Below, piece after piece: positions 28,868-37,285 of a stretch of 64,000 bases of DNA. The notes under the pieces were generated by a model. The model did no database searches. It was not told the origin of the DNA and was given only the letters and a program-made list of their open reading frames with translations. The stretch spans positions 1 to 64,000 of the forward strand of contig NZ_JAHWZX010000012.1 of the NCBI RefSeq assembly GCF_019351405.1, read 5' to 3'. Positions within the stretch are counted from its first letter, which is position 1; every line of letters begins with the position of its first letter. A program made the position numbers and the translations under genes. The stretch is from Stakelama flava. Lineage in GTDB: Bacteria > Pseudomonadota > Alphaproteobacteria > Sphingomonadales > Sphingomonadaceae.

Positions 28868-29971
28868 TCAGGGGCGGAGCGGCTTGGGTCGCTTCGCCCC
28901 TTTGCGTTCGGTGCCGAGCGCGTTGATCCATCGCTGCGCGGGACGTTCGATCAAATGGTACAACGCGATCGAGGACATAAGCGTCAATAGCAGGAACAGC
29001 CCGATCAGCGGCCAGGCCACGGCATAGGCATTGTCGACGAATGCGAGTTTGAAGACCTGCCACAGGATGAAATGGCCGAGATAGGTGGCATAGCTGACCT
29101 CTCCCAGATAATGGAGTGGCGCGGTTTCGAGCGGGTTGCCGCGCATCCCGCAGCTAAGCGCGAGGAAGAGTAGCGCGGCGACGAAGGCGAGCGGCGCGCC
29201 GAGCGTTTCGGGGATTTGCCCGGCAAGTGTCGTCACGCCCGTCAGCAACGCCAGCGCGGCGCAAACCAAGGCTGGCACTACCGGCCGCTCCGCCCAGCGA
29301 AGCCATAGCGCGCACAGCGCCGTGCCCGCCGCGAATTCGCACAGGCAGCGCAGAACGCCGAAGCGGGTGATGTCCCACCCCAGCGTCGGCGCGCCGCCGA
29401 TCGTCATCGCGCCATGGAGCAGCAGCACGAAGCCGGCCACGGCGGAAATTACCAGCGCGGTGGACATTCGCCGCCAGTCGAGCGCCAGCGCGAGCAGCGG
29501 GAAGAGCAGATAGGCGGCGAGTTCGGCCGAGATCGACCAGGCGGGATCGTTCCAGCTCAGCCCATCGGTGAGGCCCCAGTCCTGAAGCAGGAAGATGTGC
29601 AGCGGCAGTTCGGCAAAGGGATATTCCGCCGGATCGTGCCGCCCGGTTGCGGTAAGCAGCAGCGCCAGCGCCAGCGCCAGCGCGCAACCGAGCATGAACA
29701 GATGCAGCGGCCATATCCGCGCGATGCGCCGCTTCCAGAAATACCCCGCCGCTTGCACCCCGCCGCTGCGCAGCCGCTCGCCATAGGTCAGCCAGATGAC
29801 GAAGCCCGAAAGCAGGAAGAAGAAATCGACCGCCAGATACCCCTTGGCGAAAATGCCGAGCGCCCAGTCGGGCAGCCCGTCGATCGACCGGCGGATATGG
29901 TAGAGAACGACGAACCAGGCGGCGATCCCGCGCACGCTGGTCAGTGCTTTGAGTTCGGGCCGGGCGGTCAT
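28868..29971 (-). CDS. Acyltransferase-3 (OafA/YrhL-like), glycan modification
   Basis: A 367-residue protein with about ten helices beginning ELKALTSVRGIAAWFVVLYH, then LAVDFFFLLSGFVIWLTYGE. The Arg-Gly and Tyr-His near the first helix and the Phe-Phe-Leu-Leu-Ser-Gly-Phe are the family's hallmark. It should O-acetylate or otherwise acylate surface sugars. The ATG at 29971 overlaps the stop of the O-ligase gene by ATGA, so the two are translated together, placing this enzyme in the glycan cluster. Confidence 0.9.
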   Translation of the reverse strand: MTARPELKALTSVRGIAAWFVVLYHIRRSIDGLPDWALGIFAKGYLAVDFFFLLSGFVIWLTYGERLRSGGVQAAGYFWKRRIARIWPLHLFMLGCALALALALLLTATGRHDPAEYPFAELPLHIFLLQDWGLTDGLSWNDPAWSISAELAAYLLFPLLALALDWRRMSTALVISAVAGFVLLLHGAMTIGGAPTLGWDITRFGVLRCLCEFAAGTALCALWLRWAERPVVPALVCAALALLTGVTTLAGQIPETLGAPLAFVAALLFLALSCGMRGNPLETAPLHYLGEVSYATYLGHFILWQVFKLAFVDNAYAVAWPLIGLFLLLTLMSSIALYHLIERPAQRWINALGTERKGAKRPKPLRP

Positions 29972-31329
29972 GGCAGCGCGGCTTCGGGCGCGGTCCGGCG
30001 CGCGCGCAGCGGCCGCCACGCGGTTTCGCTACGCTTGCGCGCCAGATAGGTGTCCAGCCCGATCTGCGCGCCGATCAGCATATAGACGAATGGCTGGAAC
30101 GCGATCGCGATGAACGCCGCGCCGAGAAGATAGATGAGGTGCGCATGTTCCAGCGCGCTGGCAAGCGGCGAAATCCATTCCTCGCCCTGCGCCGGCCTGG
30201 CATAGCGGCGGCGCAGCACCTCCATGCGCAGGATGCCGATACCGTTGATCAGCAGCCACAGCGCAAGGCCGGGATAGCCCTGTTCGCCCAGCATTTCAAA
30301 ATAGGCGCTGTGATAGGCTCGCGCCGAATCGACCGTCAGCGACCGGTCGACCTGCCGATTGTCTGCCGTGCCTTCCAGCTTCACCGTGTCATAGCGGATA
30401 TGGTTCTGGCGATAGGCTTCGAACCCGCCGCCCATCGGGTGTTTCTTCGCGTAATCGATCGTCCATTTCCACACTGCGAGCCGGGTCGAGGCGCTTTCAT
30501 CTCCCTGATAGCTTTTGATCGTTTCCATCCGCTGGGTGAAGGCGCTGGGCAGGAAGGGGGTCGCGGCAAGGCCAAGCACGGCGGCCCCGGAAAGATAGAG
30601 CAGCCGCCGCTTCGCATCGCGCAGCATCAGGAAGAACAGCAGGACGATGCACAACAACCCCGTCCGGGTGGAGGTGCCGACCGGGATCAGCAGGCAGGCG
30701 AAGACCAGCGCATAGCAGAACAGCTTCACCTTCCAGTCGCGGGCGAAGATGGTGCCATATTTCGGGAACCACAGGATCAGCGGGATGATCGCGATGGCGA
30801 CGGTGGAAATGGTCGACCCTTCGTACAACCCCGAATTGTTGCTGATCATCAGGTCGAGCTGGCCATAGCCGCCGCCCGAACCGAGCGTCTTTATGCCGCC
30901 GGTGATGATGATCGACGCGGCGGAAATCACCATGAAGGTCAGCAGCGCCTCTATCCGCAACCGGGTGCGTAGCGTGAGCGGCAGGAAAATCGCGAAGGCA
31001 AGCGCCTTCCACACCCAGTCCCATTTATCGGGCGCGGCAAGCGGGAAATCGGCATGGATCGTGGTGTACCAGCAATATAGCAGCAACAGCGCCATCAGGA
31101 ACTGGCGTGGGGCAAGCCGGGTGTCGCGCTTGTCGTCAAAGGCGATCCAGCCGGCGACCGCGCAGGCGGCGGCGAGCAGCGAGACCGGAATCGAATTGAG
31201 CAGGAAATAGGTCAGCCGCTGGGGCGATACGATGTCGATATAGACGTATGCGAGCACGAACAGGAACGGGCGGCGAAAGCCCATGCCGAACAGCGCCGCC
31301 AGAAAGCCGATAAAGGCAAGGTCACGCAC
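29968..31329 (-). CDS. Exosortase A-associated O-ligase-like membrane protein (TIGR03097 type)
   Basis: A 453-residue polytopic membrane protein with the family opening VRDLAFIGFLAALFGMGFRR followed by AYVYIDIVSPQRLTYFLLNS. In the middle is the ligase-like region ISNNSGLYEGSTISTVAIAI and a long loop (GGGFEAYRQNHIRYD, RAYHSAYFEMLGEQGYPG) of the O-antigen ligase fold. Such proteins accompany the exosortase A (XrtA) and PEP-CTERM system and are thought to ligate glycan to lipid or protein. The GTG at 31329 is the start: it overlaps the stop of the small gene upstream by eight bases (GTGCGTGA). A longer in-frame ATG start is unlikely. No exosortase lies in this window. Confidence 0.85.
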   Translation of the reverse strand: MRDLAFIGFLAALFGMGFRRPFLFVLAYVYIDIVSPQRLTYFLLNSIPVSLLAAACAVAGWIAFDDKRDTRLAPRQFLMALLLLYCWYTTIHADFPLAAPDKWDWVWKALAFAIFLPLTLRTRLRIEALLTFMVISAASIIITGGIKTLGSGGGYGQLDLMISNNSGLYEGSTISTVAIAIIPLILWFPKYGTIFARDWKVKLFCYALVFACLLIPVGTSTRTGLLCIVLLFFLMLRDAKRRLLYLSGAAVLGLAATPFLPSAFTQRMETIKSYQGDESASTRLAVWKWTIDYAKKHPMGGGFEAYRQNHIRYDTVKLEGTADNRQVDRSLTVDSARAYHSAYFEMLGEQGYPGLALWLLINGIGILRMEVLRRRYARPAQGEEWISPLASALEHAHLIYLLGAAFIAIAFQPFVYMLIGAQIGLDTYLARKRSETAWRPLRARRTAPEAALP

Positions 31330-31474
31330 GCTTGCCGCCCCACCGCCCTTTGCGCGGCGCGTCGGCATCGTCCTGCGGGCCGGGTTCGGAATCGAGATCG
31401 TCGCGGCGCAGGAGCAGCCACGCCGCCAGCATCAGCAGGCCATGGGTGAGGCCGAGCGAGAAATTGTCGATCAT
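31322..31474 (-). CDS. Tiny membrane protein overlapping the O-ligase gene
   Basis: A 50-residue protein starting MIDNFSLGLTHGLLMLAAWL, LLRRDDLDSEPGP and ending RKGRWGGKRA. One hydrophobic helix of about 16-18 residues with a charged tail. The eight-base overlap with the O-ligase start and the shared strand argue that it belongs to the glycan operon. I do not know a family. The start at 31474 is the first Met close to the helix; longer in-frame starts give a Gly/Arg-rich leader with no conserved look. Confidence 0.6.
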   Translation of the reverse strand: MIDNFSLGLTHGLLMLAAWLLLRRDDLDSEPGPQDDADAPRKGRWGGKRA

Positions 31475-31599
31475 CGTCTTGCGCGCTTCGCCTTGATGGT
31501 TGCGGACGCTGCGGGGCGTTCCCCGCGCGTCGCCGACACTGTCTAAACAGGGCAAGTTGACGGCGCGTTAAACACTTTCATGGCAAGGCGACGGCCACG

Positions 31600-32799
31600 A
31601 TGCGAATCCTCCACGTCCTCGACCATTCGCTGCCGCTGCACAGCGGTTACAGCTTTCGAACCCGTGCGATCCTGAAGGCGCAGATTGCACATGGCTGGAC
31701 GGTTGCGGGGGTAACCGGTCCGCGTCAGAACGAAGCCGGCGAAGCCGAGGCAGCGTGCGAACGCTTTGACGGGCTGGATTTCTATCGCACGCCGACGCCG
31801 CCAGTACGGCGCGCGGGCATCTCCGAATGGCGGGAAGTGAACGCTTTTGCGCGACGAATCGACAGTGCGATCGAGGCGTTCCGGCCCGATATCCTGCACG
31901 CCCATTCGCCGGTGCTCGACGCGTTGGCCGCCGAAAGGGCGGCGAAACGCCATGGCCTGCCCTGGCTGTACGAAATACGCGCTTTCTGGGAGGACGCCGC
32001 GGTCGGGATCGGCACCGGGCGCGAGGGATCGGCAAAATACCGCCTTACCCATGCGCTGGAAACGCGGGCGGTGAAGCGGGCGGGCGCGGTCGCGGTGATT
32101 TGCGAGGGGCTTCGCGACGACCTTATCGCGCGCGGCGTCGATCCTGCCAGAATCATGCTGTCGCCCAATGGCGTCGATATGCATCTGTTCGGCGATCCCG
32201 CGCCCTGCGACGCCGCCTTGGCGCGCGAGCTGGGAATCCATGGTGCCGAGGTGATCGGCTTTATCGGCAGCTTCTATGACTATGAAGGGCTGGACGACCT
32301 GATTGCCGCGATGCCGGTGCTGGTGGCGAGACGGCCCGATGCGCATCTGGTGCTGGTCGGCGGCGGCCCGGCCGAAGCGGCGCTGCGCCGTGCGGCGGAA
32401 GCGTCGGATGCACGCGCGCATATTCATTTCACCGGACGCGTGCCGCATGACAGAGTCGAACGCTATTACGGCCTGATCGACATTCTGGTATATCCACGCA
32501 AGCGGATGCGCCTGACCGAACTGGTCACACCGCTCAAACCGTTGGAAGCGATGGCGCAGCGCAGGCTGGTCGCCGCATCGGATGTCGGCGGGCATCGCGA
32601 ATTAATCCGCGACGGGGAGACGGGAACGCTGTTCCCGCCCGGAAAACCCGCCGCCATGGCCCGCGCGCTCGCCGATATATTCGCCGACCGGGCAATGTGG
32701 GACGAGCGCCGCGATGTGGCGCGTGCTTATGTCGAGCGAGAGCGTAGCTGGTCGTCAAATATTTCTCGTTATCAACCCGTTTACCAATCGCTTTTATAA
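31600..32799 (+). CDS. XrtA/PEP-CTERM-associated glycosyltransferase (GT4, TIGR04063 type)
   Basis: A 399-residue GT-B glycosyltransferase. The start MRILHVLDHSLPLHSGYSFR with TRAILKAQIAHGWTVAGVTG is the pattern I associate with the exosortase A-linked glycosyltransferase group (TIGR04063). The acceptor half (to about residue 190) includes VLDALAAERAAKRHGLPWLY; the donor-binding half has IGFIGSFYDYEGLDDLIAAM, LVLVGGGPAEAALR, HIHFTGRVPHDRVERYYGLI and the E-x7-E-like region VTPLKPLEAMAQRRLVAASD. It builds surface polysaccharide together with the divergent O-ligase operon; the gap between is about 125 bases. Confidence 0.88.
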   Translation: MRILHVLDHSLPLHSGYSFRTRAILKAQIAHGWTVAGVTGPRQNEAGEAEAACERFDGLDFYRTPTPPVRRAGISEWREVNAFARRIDSAIEAFRPDILHAHSPVLDALAAERAAKRHGLPWLYEIRAFWEDAAVGIGTGREGSAKYRLTHALETRAVKRAGAVAVICEGLRDDLIARGVDPARIMLSPNGVDMHLFGDPAPCDAALARELGIHGAEVIGFIGSFYDYEGLDDLIAAMPVLVARRPDAHLVLVGGGPAEAALRRAAEASDARAHIHFTGRVPHDRVERYYGLIDILVYPRKRMRLTELVTPLKPLEAMAQRRLVAASDVGGHRELIRDGETGTLFPPGKPAAMARALADIFADRAMWDERRDVARAYVERERSWSSNISRYQPVYQSLL

Positions 32800-32821
32800 A
32801 AGTCAGCGAAACGGAAATGTT

Positions 32822-33721
32822 ATGACTGCGCATCCCTTCCATTCCTTCGCCAGGCCGCCCATCGCGGCACTGCTGCCGGTCGCTGCCGGATGCGTCGCGG
32901 CGCTGGCGGTGATCGCGTTGCCGCAGCCGGTGGTCGAACACGCGATCATGCACAGCGGTATTCCGGCGCTGATTCCTGCCGCCGCGCCGCCGCTGGGTGC
33001 GACGGCTCGCGCCGCGCTGGCGCTGGCGGCCGCCGTGGCGCTGGCCGCCGCCGCCTTTTTCGCGATCGGCGCGTTTGCGATGTTGAATTCGGGCCGGGAA
33101 GCGCAGGGCAAGGCACCGGCCTATCGCCGCGCCGACGCGCATCCCGATGCGCCTTTCCGCGAACCGCTGCGCGTGTCGCGCGATCTTGAAGACGGGTTTT
33201 CGGGCGGGTTTGCCGGCGATGAACCGCCGGTACCCAGCGAGGCACTATGGACCGACGCCGAGGGCGAGTCGCTGCCGATGAGCGAACGGCCCGCGCCGCC
33301 GCGCCCCGAAGCGCAGGACGTGCCGGTCGACCTTAATCAGCGGCTTGCCGATTTCGATCCCGATTCGGTGCCTGATTGTCCGCGCGCGCCTCCCGAACCG
33401 ATCAAGCCGCTCAGCCGTCCGCAGACCTTCGATATCGGCGACCGGTTCGAAACCTTCGAACTGATGCCGCCACCTCGTTCCGCTTCGCAGCCGACTCCGA
33501 TTCCCGCCGCCTATGCACTGAGCGGGAAAGCGGCGGAGGAGGCCTGTTTCCCGATGACCGCGCCCGAAACCGACGCGAGTGTCCACGCGCTGCTCGATCG
33601 GCTGGAGCGCGGGATCGCCCGGCGCGATTCGGGAAGTGCCGACCGGGCGCGCAGCCGCGCTTACGGGGCGGGGCTGACCAGCACGCTCGACGATCTGCGC
33701 AGGATGGCGGTCGGCGGCTGA
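32822..33721 (+). CDS. Two-helix membrane protein with a long acidic-proline tail, unknown function
   Basis: A 299-residue protein 22 bases downstream of the glycosyltransferase. Two hydrophobic segments (about 13-35, IAALLPVAAGCVAALAVIAL, and 60-87, ALALAAAVALAAAAFFAIGA) are followed by a long polar region rich in Pro, Asp, Ala and Glu. This ends in a predicted helix, VHALLDRLERGIARRDSGSA, then LTSTLDDLRRMAVGG. The end is typical of a partner-binding helix. No domain is recognised. Its closeness to the glycosyltransferase is the only hint of a glycan or envelope role. Stop is directly next to the stop of the facing gene at 33722. Confidence 0.65.
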   Translation: MTAHPFHSFARPPIAALLPVAAGCVAALAVIALPQPVVEHAIMHSGIPALIPAAAPPLGATARAALALAAAVALAAAAFFAIGAFAMLNSGREAQGKAPAYRRADAHPDAPFREPLRVSRDLEDGFSGGFAGDEPPVPSEALWTDAEGESLPMSERPAPPRPEAQDVPVDLNQRLADFDPDSVPDCPRAPPEPIKPLSRPQTFDIGDRFETFELMPPPRSASQPTPIPAAYALSGKAAEEACFPMTAPETDASVHALLDRLERGIARRDSGSADRARSRAYGAGLTSTLDDLRRMAVGG

Positions 33722-34036
33722 TCAACGATCTTCCACGGTGAGCGCCTGAAGCCGGACGATTTTGCGCTCTCCCTCAAAATGAACATGATCGATCGCGAGG
33801 TCGGCAACGAGGTGACCGCTTAGCGGAAAATCGGCGTCGGGCAGCGCGACAAGCCAGTCGCGACCCGCTTCGTCTGTGCACAGCGAAAGCGTTATGGTGT
33901 GGCGCGCGCCGGTGAAGGTCACGCTTGCCCAGCGCTCCCAATCTGCGCCAATCAGCGCCGGGTCGCACCCCGCCTCGGCGGCGGAACGAAGCAGCGCGCG
34001 TTCAAGCAGCGTCGCGGCGTCGGGACCGCGGCTCAT
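33722..34036 (-). CDS. Hypothetical protein, second gene of the two-gene operon facing the S24 gene
   Basis: A 104-residue soluble protein. It starts MSRGPDAATLLERALLRSAA, with a central beta-like part (DWERWASVTFTGARHTITLS) and LCTDEAGRDWLVALPDADFP. The shape is an alternating strand-helix fold with no recognised family. Its ATG at 34036 overlaps the stop of the 61-residue gene by ATGA, so both are in one transcript. The pair faces an S24 repressor-protease gene across a region carrying an SOS box. Confidence 0.65.
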   Translation of the reverse strand: MSRGPDAATLLERALLRSAAEAGCDPALIGADWERWASVTFTGARHTITLSLCTDEAGRDWLVALPDADFPLSGHLVADLAIDHVHFEGERKIVRLQALTVEDR

Positions 34037-34218
34037 CGACGCGGCTCCGCATGGCGTTCCATGAAGGATTCCACACGTTCGACCATCGACTGGCGCGGCT
34101 CGCGCCCGTTGCGCAGATCATGCACCAGCCGAGGGTCGCCCACCGCGAGCCGTCCGAACTTGCTGGGCGGCATGTCGGTGCGGCGCAAATAGCATTCGAT
34201 TTTCCAAAGCAAGGCCAT
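34033..34218 (-). CDS. Small Cro-like protein next to the S24 gene
   Basis: A 61-residue protein starting MALLWKIECYLRRTDMPPSK, FGRLAVGDPRLVHDLRNGRE, ending RVESFMERHAEPRR. The spacing of Leu/Ala positions around SKFGRLAVGDPRLVHDLRNG looks like the helix-turn-helix of a minimal Cro/CI-type protein, with the second helix carrying the Arg-rich recognition face. The size is the smallest that could hold such a fold. Its stop overlaps the start of the next gene by ATGA. It is divergent from the S24 gene and within the SOS-box region. The regulatory role is inferred. Confidence 0.65.
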   Translation of the reverse strand: MALLWKIECYLRRTDMPPSKFGRLAVGDPRLVHDLRNGREPRQSMVERVESFMERHAEPRR

Positions 34219-34252
34219 CACGTTTCGTTTTCCCCTCGATTCGACCAATGAT

Positions 34253-34267
34253 GTTCTTTGTCTGTTC
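34253..34267 (+). promoter_or_regulatory. LexA (SOS) box between the Cro-like and S24 genes
   Basis: GTTC-N7-GTTC exactly (34253-34256 and 34264-34267, spacer TTTGTCT), the alphaproteobacterial LexA operator form. It lies 34 bases upstream of the Cro-like gene start and 48 bases upstream of the S24 gene start, so it could govern either or both. It is the second such box in the window after uvrA. Confidence 0.75.
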
Positions 34268-34285
34268 CTTGAAATCCTACTTGTC

Positions 34286-34299
34286 TAGGATATTTCCTA
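34286..34299. promoter_or_regulatory. Short palindrome, possible operator for the S24 protein
   Basis: TAGGA-TATT-TCCTA, a perfect 5-base inverted repeat with a 4-base spacer, 16 bases before the S24 start. A self-repressing S24 protein would be expected to bind a dyad here. The length is too short to be certain. Confidence 0.35.
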
Positions 34300-34315
34300 T
34301 GGATAGAGTGCGGGC

Positions 34316-34945
34316 GTGGAAAACAGTGATCCCCGGGCCGCGCTCGATGCGCTGGTCGTCGAACATGGCGAAAGCTATGCCGCCCTGTCGCGCATGATCG
34401 GGCGCAACGATGCCTATCTTCAGCAATATGTGCGTCGGGGCAGCCCGCGCATGCTTGCCGAATCCGACCGGCGCGCGCTTGCCGGCTATTTCGGCGTGCC
34501 CGAAACGCGGCTCGGCGGGCGTGAAACGCTATCGCCCGGTGTGACTGTGCCGCTGCTCGATGTCGCCGCCGCAGCCGGTGCGGGCAGCTTGCTTGCTCAG
34601 GAGGACGATGCGCGCGGGCGGCAATTCGATCCCGCGCTGCTGCGCTTTCTGGGTATTCGGCCCGCCGATGCGACGGTGATCGGCGTCACCGGCGATTCGA
34701 TGTCGCCGACGCTGGAACATGGCGACGAGATTCTGGTCGACCGCGCATCGCGCGTGATCGGCAAGCGCCCGGCGTTGTTCGTGTTGCGGCTGGAGGGTGT
34801 GCTGATGGTCAAGCGGTTGTCGCGCGCCGGGGATCGGATCGCCATCGCCAGCGATAATCCTGCCTATCCCCCGATCAGGCCGCAACCGGTGTCGGCAGTC
34901 GATGTGATCGGCCGCGTCGCCTGGCTGGGCCGCGTACCGGGCTGA
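34316..34945 (+). CDS. S24-family repressor-protease (LexA/CI-like)
   Basis: A 209-residue protein. The N-terminal part (about residues 8-65) looks like a helix-turn-helix (ESYAALSRMIGRNDAYLQQY). The C-terminal S24 peptidase domain has S128 in GVTGDSMSPTLEHGDEILVD and K166 in GVLMVKRLSR, the Ser-Lys dyad. An AAAAGAGSLL region near 84-93 offers a candidate Ala-Gly self-cleavage site. These proteins repress DNA until RecA promotes self-cleavage. The start is GTG at 34316. It is shorter than LexA and has a different HTH. An SOS box and a small palindrome lie upstream. It ends directly against the facing gene at 34946. Confidence 0.88.
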   Translation: MENSDPRAALDALVVEHGESYAALSRMIGRNDAYLQQYVRRGSPRMLAESDRRALAGYFGVPETRLGGRETLSPGVTVPLLDVAAAAGAGSLLAQEDDARGRQFDPALLRFLGIRPADATVIGVTGDSMSPTLEHGDEILVDRASRVIGKRPALFVLRLEGVLMVKRLSRAGDRIAIASDNPAYPPIRPQPVSAVDVIGRVAWLGRVPG

Positions 34946-35131
34946 TCAGCGAGTGCGCCTGCGATCGAAAAGGTAGATGGCAAGTGCGATCATCGCCCCG
35001 ACGCCCACACCGATCACCGCGCCCGCGACCGGCTGACCCAGCGCAAGGCCGATTATCGCGCCGCCCAGAATGGCGATTGCCAGCGGTGCCCCCCCGGCGA
35101 CGGGATTGGATTTCGGATCTTTGGCGGACAT
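34946..35131 (-). CDS. Small glycine-rich two-helix membrane protein
   Basis: A 61-residue protein, MSAKDPKSNPVAGGAPLAIA, then ILGGAIIGLALGQPVAGAVI and GVGVGAMIALAIYLFDRRRT. Two hydrophobic Gly-rich helices with G-x3-G spacing and a basic end are the usual form of glycine-zipper small membrane proteins. The ATG at 35131 was chosen over upstream in-frame codons that would add a Pro/Arg-rich leader; AGAGAAG lies just before it. No family name is certain. Confidence 0.6.
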   Translation of the reverse strand: MSAKDPKSNPVAGGAPLAIAILGGAIIGLALGQPVAGAVIGVGVGAMIALAIYLFDRRRTR

Positions 35132-35329
35132 GATCGCTTCTCTTCGCATGTCCCGCCTGTCGATGCCAGCACGCCCCAATGGTTCGGCTGGCATGGCATC
35201 CGATCGAACGGCGCATGGCAGGGGTTGCGGCGGATCGCGCCACCGGCACGATGCATTGAGAAACCGGTATGTCCGGGCAAGGCGGTAGGCGATTGTGCGG
35301 CGCCCATGACTCGGGCTAGGACGGTGCCC

Positions 35330-37285
35330 ATGTATCGCCCGGTTCCCCGGCGGGCCGGGACAGCCGGCGCCGGTATCTTGCTGCTTTTTCAGCCGATTGC
35401 CGCGCATGGCCAAACTGCGTCGCAATCCGCGGCTGCGTCGCAGGATCGCTCGCTCGATCCGACGTCGCCGCTCGACGCGATGCCCGATCTGGGGGTCGAA
35501 TGGCCCGATTTGTCGCAGGAAGCGCCGGAGCCTGTGGCGACCGGCCCGCGCATGACCGGTGCCGAAACCCGCTACAGCTATCGGATCGACGGGCTGGACG
35601 ATGTCGAGGCGGACCGGATTCGCGAACGCTTCGAATCGCTTTCCGCGCTTGCCCAGCATCACGGCGACCCGGCGAGTCCGGCCCAGCTTGACCGCCGCGC
35701 CGGTCAGGATGCCGACCTATTGAAGGAATTGCTGCGCGCGGCAGGCTATTATGATGCCGATGTCGTGGTGGAGGTCGACCAGCAACAGGCCGAGCCGGCG
35801 GTGGTGCTGCACGTCGATCCGCGGCGACGCTATACCTTCGGGCAGGTGCAGCTTGCCGGAATCGCTGATACCGGCAGCCATGAGGACGACCTGCGAAAGG
35901 CGTTCGGTCTGAACGCCGGCGACCCCGTCGATGCCGACCGGATTGATGCTGCGACCACCGCGCTGCGCGAGCGTATCCACGACACCGGTTTCCCCTTTGC
36001 CAAAGTCTCCGATCCGCAACTGACCGTCGATCATTCGAGCGGCACCGCCACGCTTGCGCTGAACATCAGTCCCGGCGGGAACCGCGCCTTTGGCAAGATT
36101 ATCACGCCCGACAACGGCGTGTTCGGCGCCGACCATGTTCAGGCGATTGCGCGGTTCGATCCCGGCGACGTGTATGACGAGGAAAAGGTCGATGACCTGC
36201 GCCGCGCGATCATCCAGACCGGACTGGTTTCCTCCGTCCGGATTACGCCGGTCGAGGGGGAGAGCAGCGACCAGGTCGACCTGAACGTTGCCATGGAGCC
36301 GGCCCCGCCACGCACCATCGCGGGCGAGCTGGGATATGGCACAGGCGAGGGCGCGCGCGCGGAGGCGAGCTGGACCCATCGCAACCTGTTCCCGCCGGAG
36401 GGCGCGTTGACGCTGCGCGGCGTGCTTGGCACGCGCGAACAGCTCGCCAATGTGATCTTCACGCGTCACAATGTCGCCGGGCGCGACCGGGTGCTCACCG
36501 CTCAGGTCGCGGCGACGCATGTCGACCGCGATGCGTACGAGGCTCGAACGCTTCAGATATCGGGGTCGCTGGAGCGGCAGACCAACATTTTTTTCCAGAA
36601 GAAATGGACCTGGTCGCTCGGTGCGGAACTGCTCGCCAGCAACGAACGCGACGTCATCGTATCGACCGGCGAACCGCGCGAGCGGACCTATTTCATCGCT
36701 GCGCTTCCCGGAACGCTCACCTATGACGGGTCGGACGACCTGCTCAATCCGACGCGCGGGTTCCGGCTGGGTGGGCGCATTTCGCCCGAACTGTCGCTGT
36801 CGGGTAGCGCGTTCGGCTATACCCGCGTTCAGTTCGACGCAAGCGCCTATCAGCCGCTGTCGGACCGGCTGGTGCTTGCCGAACGGACGCGGCTGGGCAC
36901 CATTGTCGGCGCGCCGCGCGATGCGGTTGCCCCCTCGCGGCGTTTCTATGCCGGCGGCGGCGCGTCGGTGCGCGGCTATGGCTATCAGGATATCGGGCCG
37001 CGCGACCCCAACAACGATCCGATCGGCGGCCGCAGCCTTGCCGAATTTTCGATCGAGGCGCGGGTACGGGTTTTCGGCAATTTCGGGGTCGTGCCGTTCC
37101 TTGATGCCGGTAACATCTATACCGACGTTATCCCGACCCTCTCGAACCTTCGCTTCGGCACCGGGCTGGGCGTGCGTTATTATTCCAGCTTCGGCCCGAT
37201 CCGGGTCGATGTCGGCACGCCGCTGAACCCGCAATCGGGCGATCCGCGCATCGCGGTATATGTTTCGCTGGGACAGGCATTTTGA
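35330..37285 (+). CDS. tamA: TamA-like outer-membrane assembly protein (Omp85 family)
   Basis: A 651-residue protein with a signal peptide (RPVPRRAGTAGAGILLLFQP ending near AHG). POTRA-like domains occupy about 65-320 (YSYRIDGLDDVEADRIRERF, RYTFGQVQLAGIADTGSHED, GKIITPDNGVFGADHVQAIA), and the rest is a 16-strand beta barrel with the Omp85 motif VRGYGYQDIGPRDPNNDPIG and a C-terminal YVSLGQAF. It assembles autotransporters and other barrels from the outer membrane, working with TamB. The start at 35330 follows AGGACGG; an ATG eight codons upstream is possible. The stop overlaps tamB by four bases (TTGA). Confidence 0.92.
   Translation: MYRPVPRRAGTAGAGILLLFQPIAAHGQTASQSAAASQDRSLDPTSPLDAMPDLGVEWPDLSQEAPEPVATGPRMTGAETRYSYRIDGLDDVEADRIRERFESLSALAQHHGDPASPAQLDRRAGQDADLLKELLRAAGYYDADVVVEVDQQQAEPAVVLHVDPRRRYTFGQVQLAGIADTGSHEDDLRKAFGLNAGDPVDADRIDAATTALRERIHDTGFPFAKVSDPQLTVDHSSGTATLALNISPGGNRAFGKIITPDNGVFGADHVQAIARFDPGDVYDEEKVDDLRRAIIQTGLVSSVRITPVEGESSDQVDLNVAMEPAPPRTIAGELGYGTGEGARAEASWTHRNLFPPEGALTLRGVLGTREQLANVIFTRHNVAGRDRVLTAQVAATHVDRDAYEARTLQISGSLERQTNIFFQKKWTWSLGAELLASNERDVIVSTGEPRERTYFIAALPGTLTYDGSDDLLNPTRGFRLGGRISPELSLSGSAFGYTRVQFDASAYQPLSDRLVLAERTRLGTIVGAPRDAVAPSRRFYAGGGASVRGYGYQDIGPRDPNNDPIGGRSLAEFSIEARVRVFGNFGVVPFLDAGNIYTDVIPTLSNLRFGTGLGVRYYSSFGPIRVDVGTPLNPQSGDPRIAVYVSLGQAF

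Noticed and set aside
28868-28905. AGGGGCG...CGCCCCT hairpin after the DJ-1 gene
   Set aside because: It overlaps the end of the facing acyltransferase coding region and has only a short T run, so it is not clearly a terminator.
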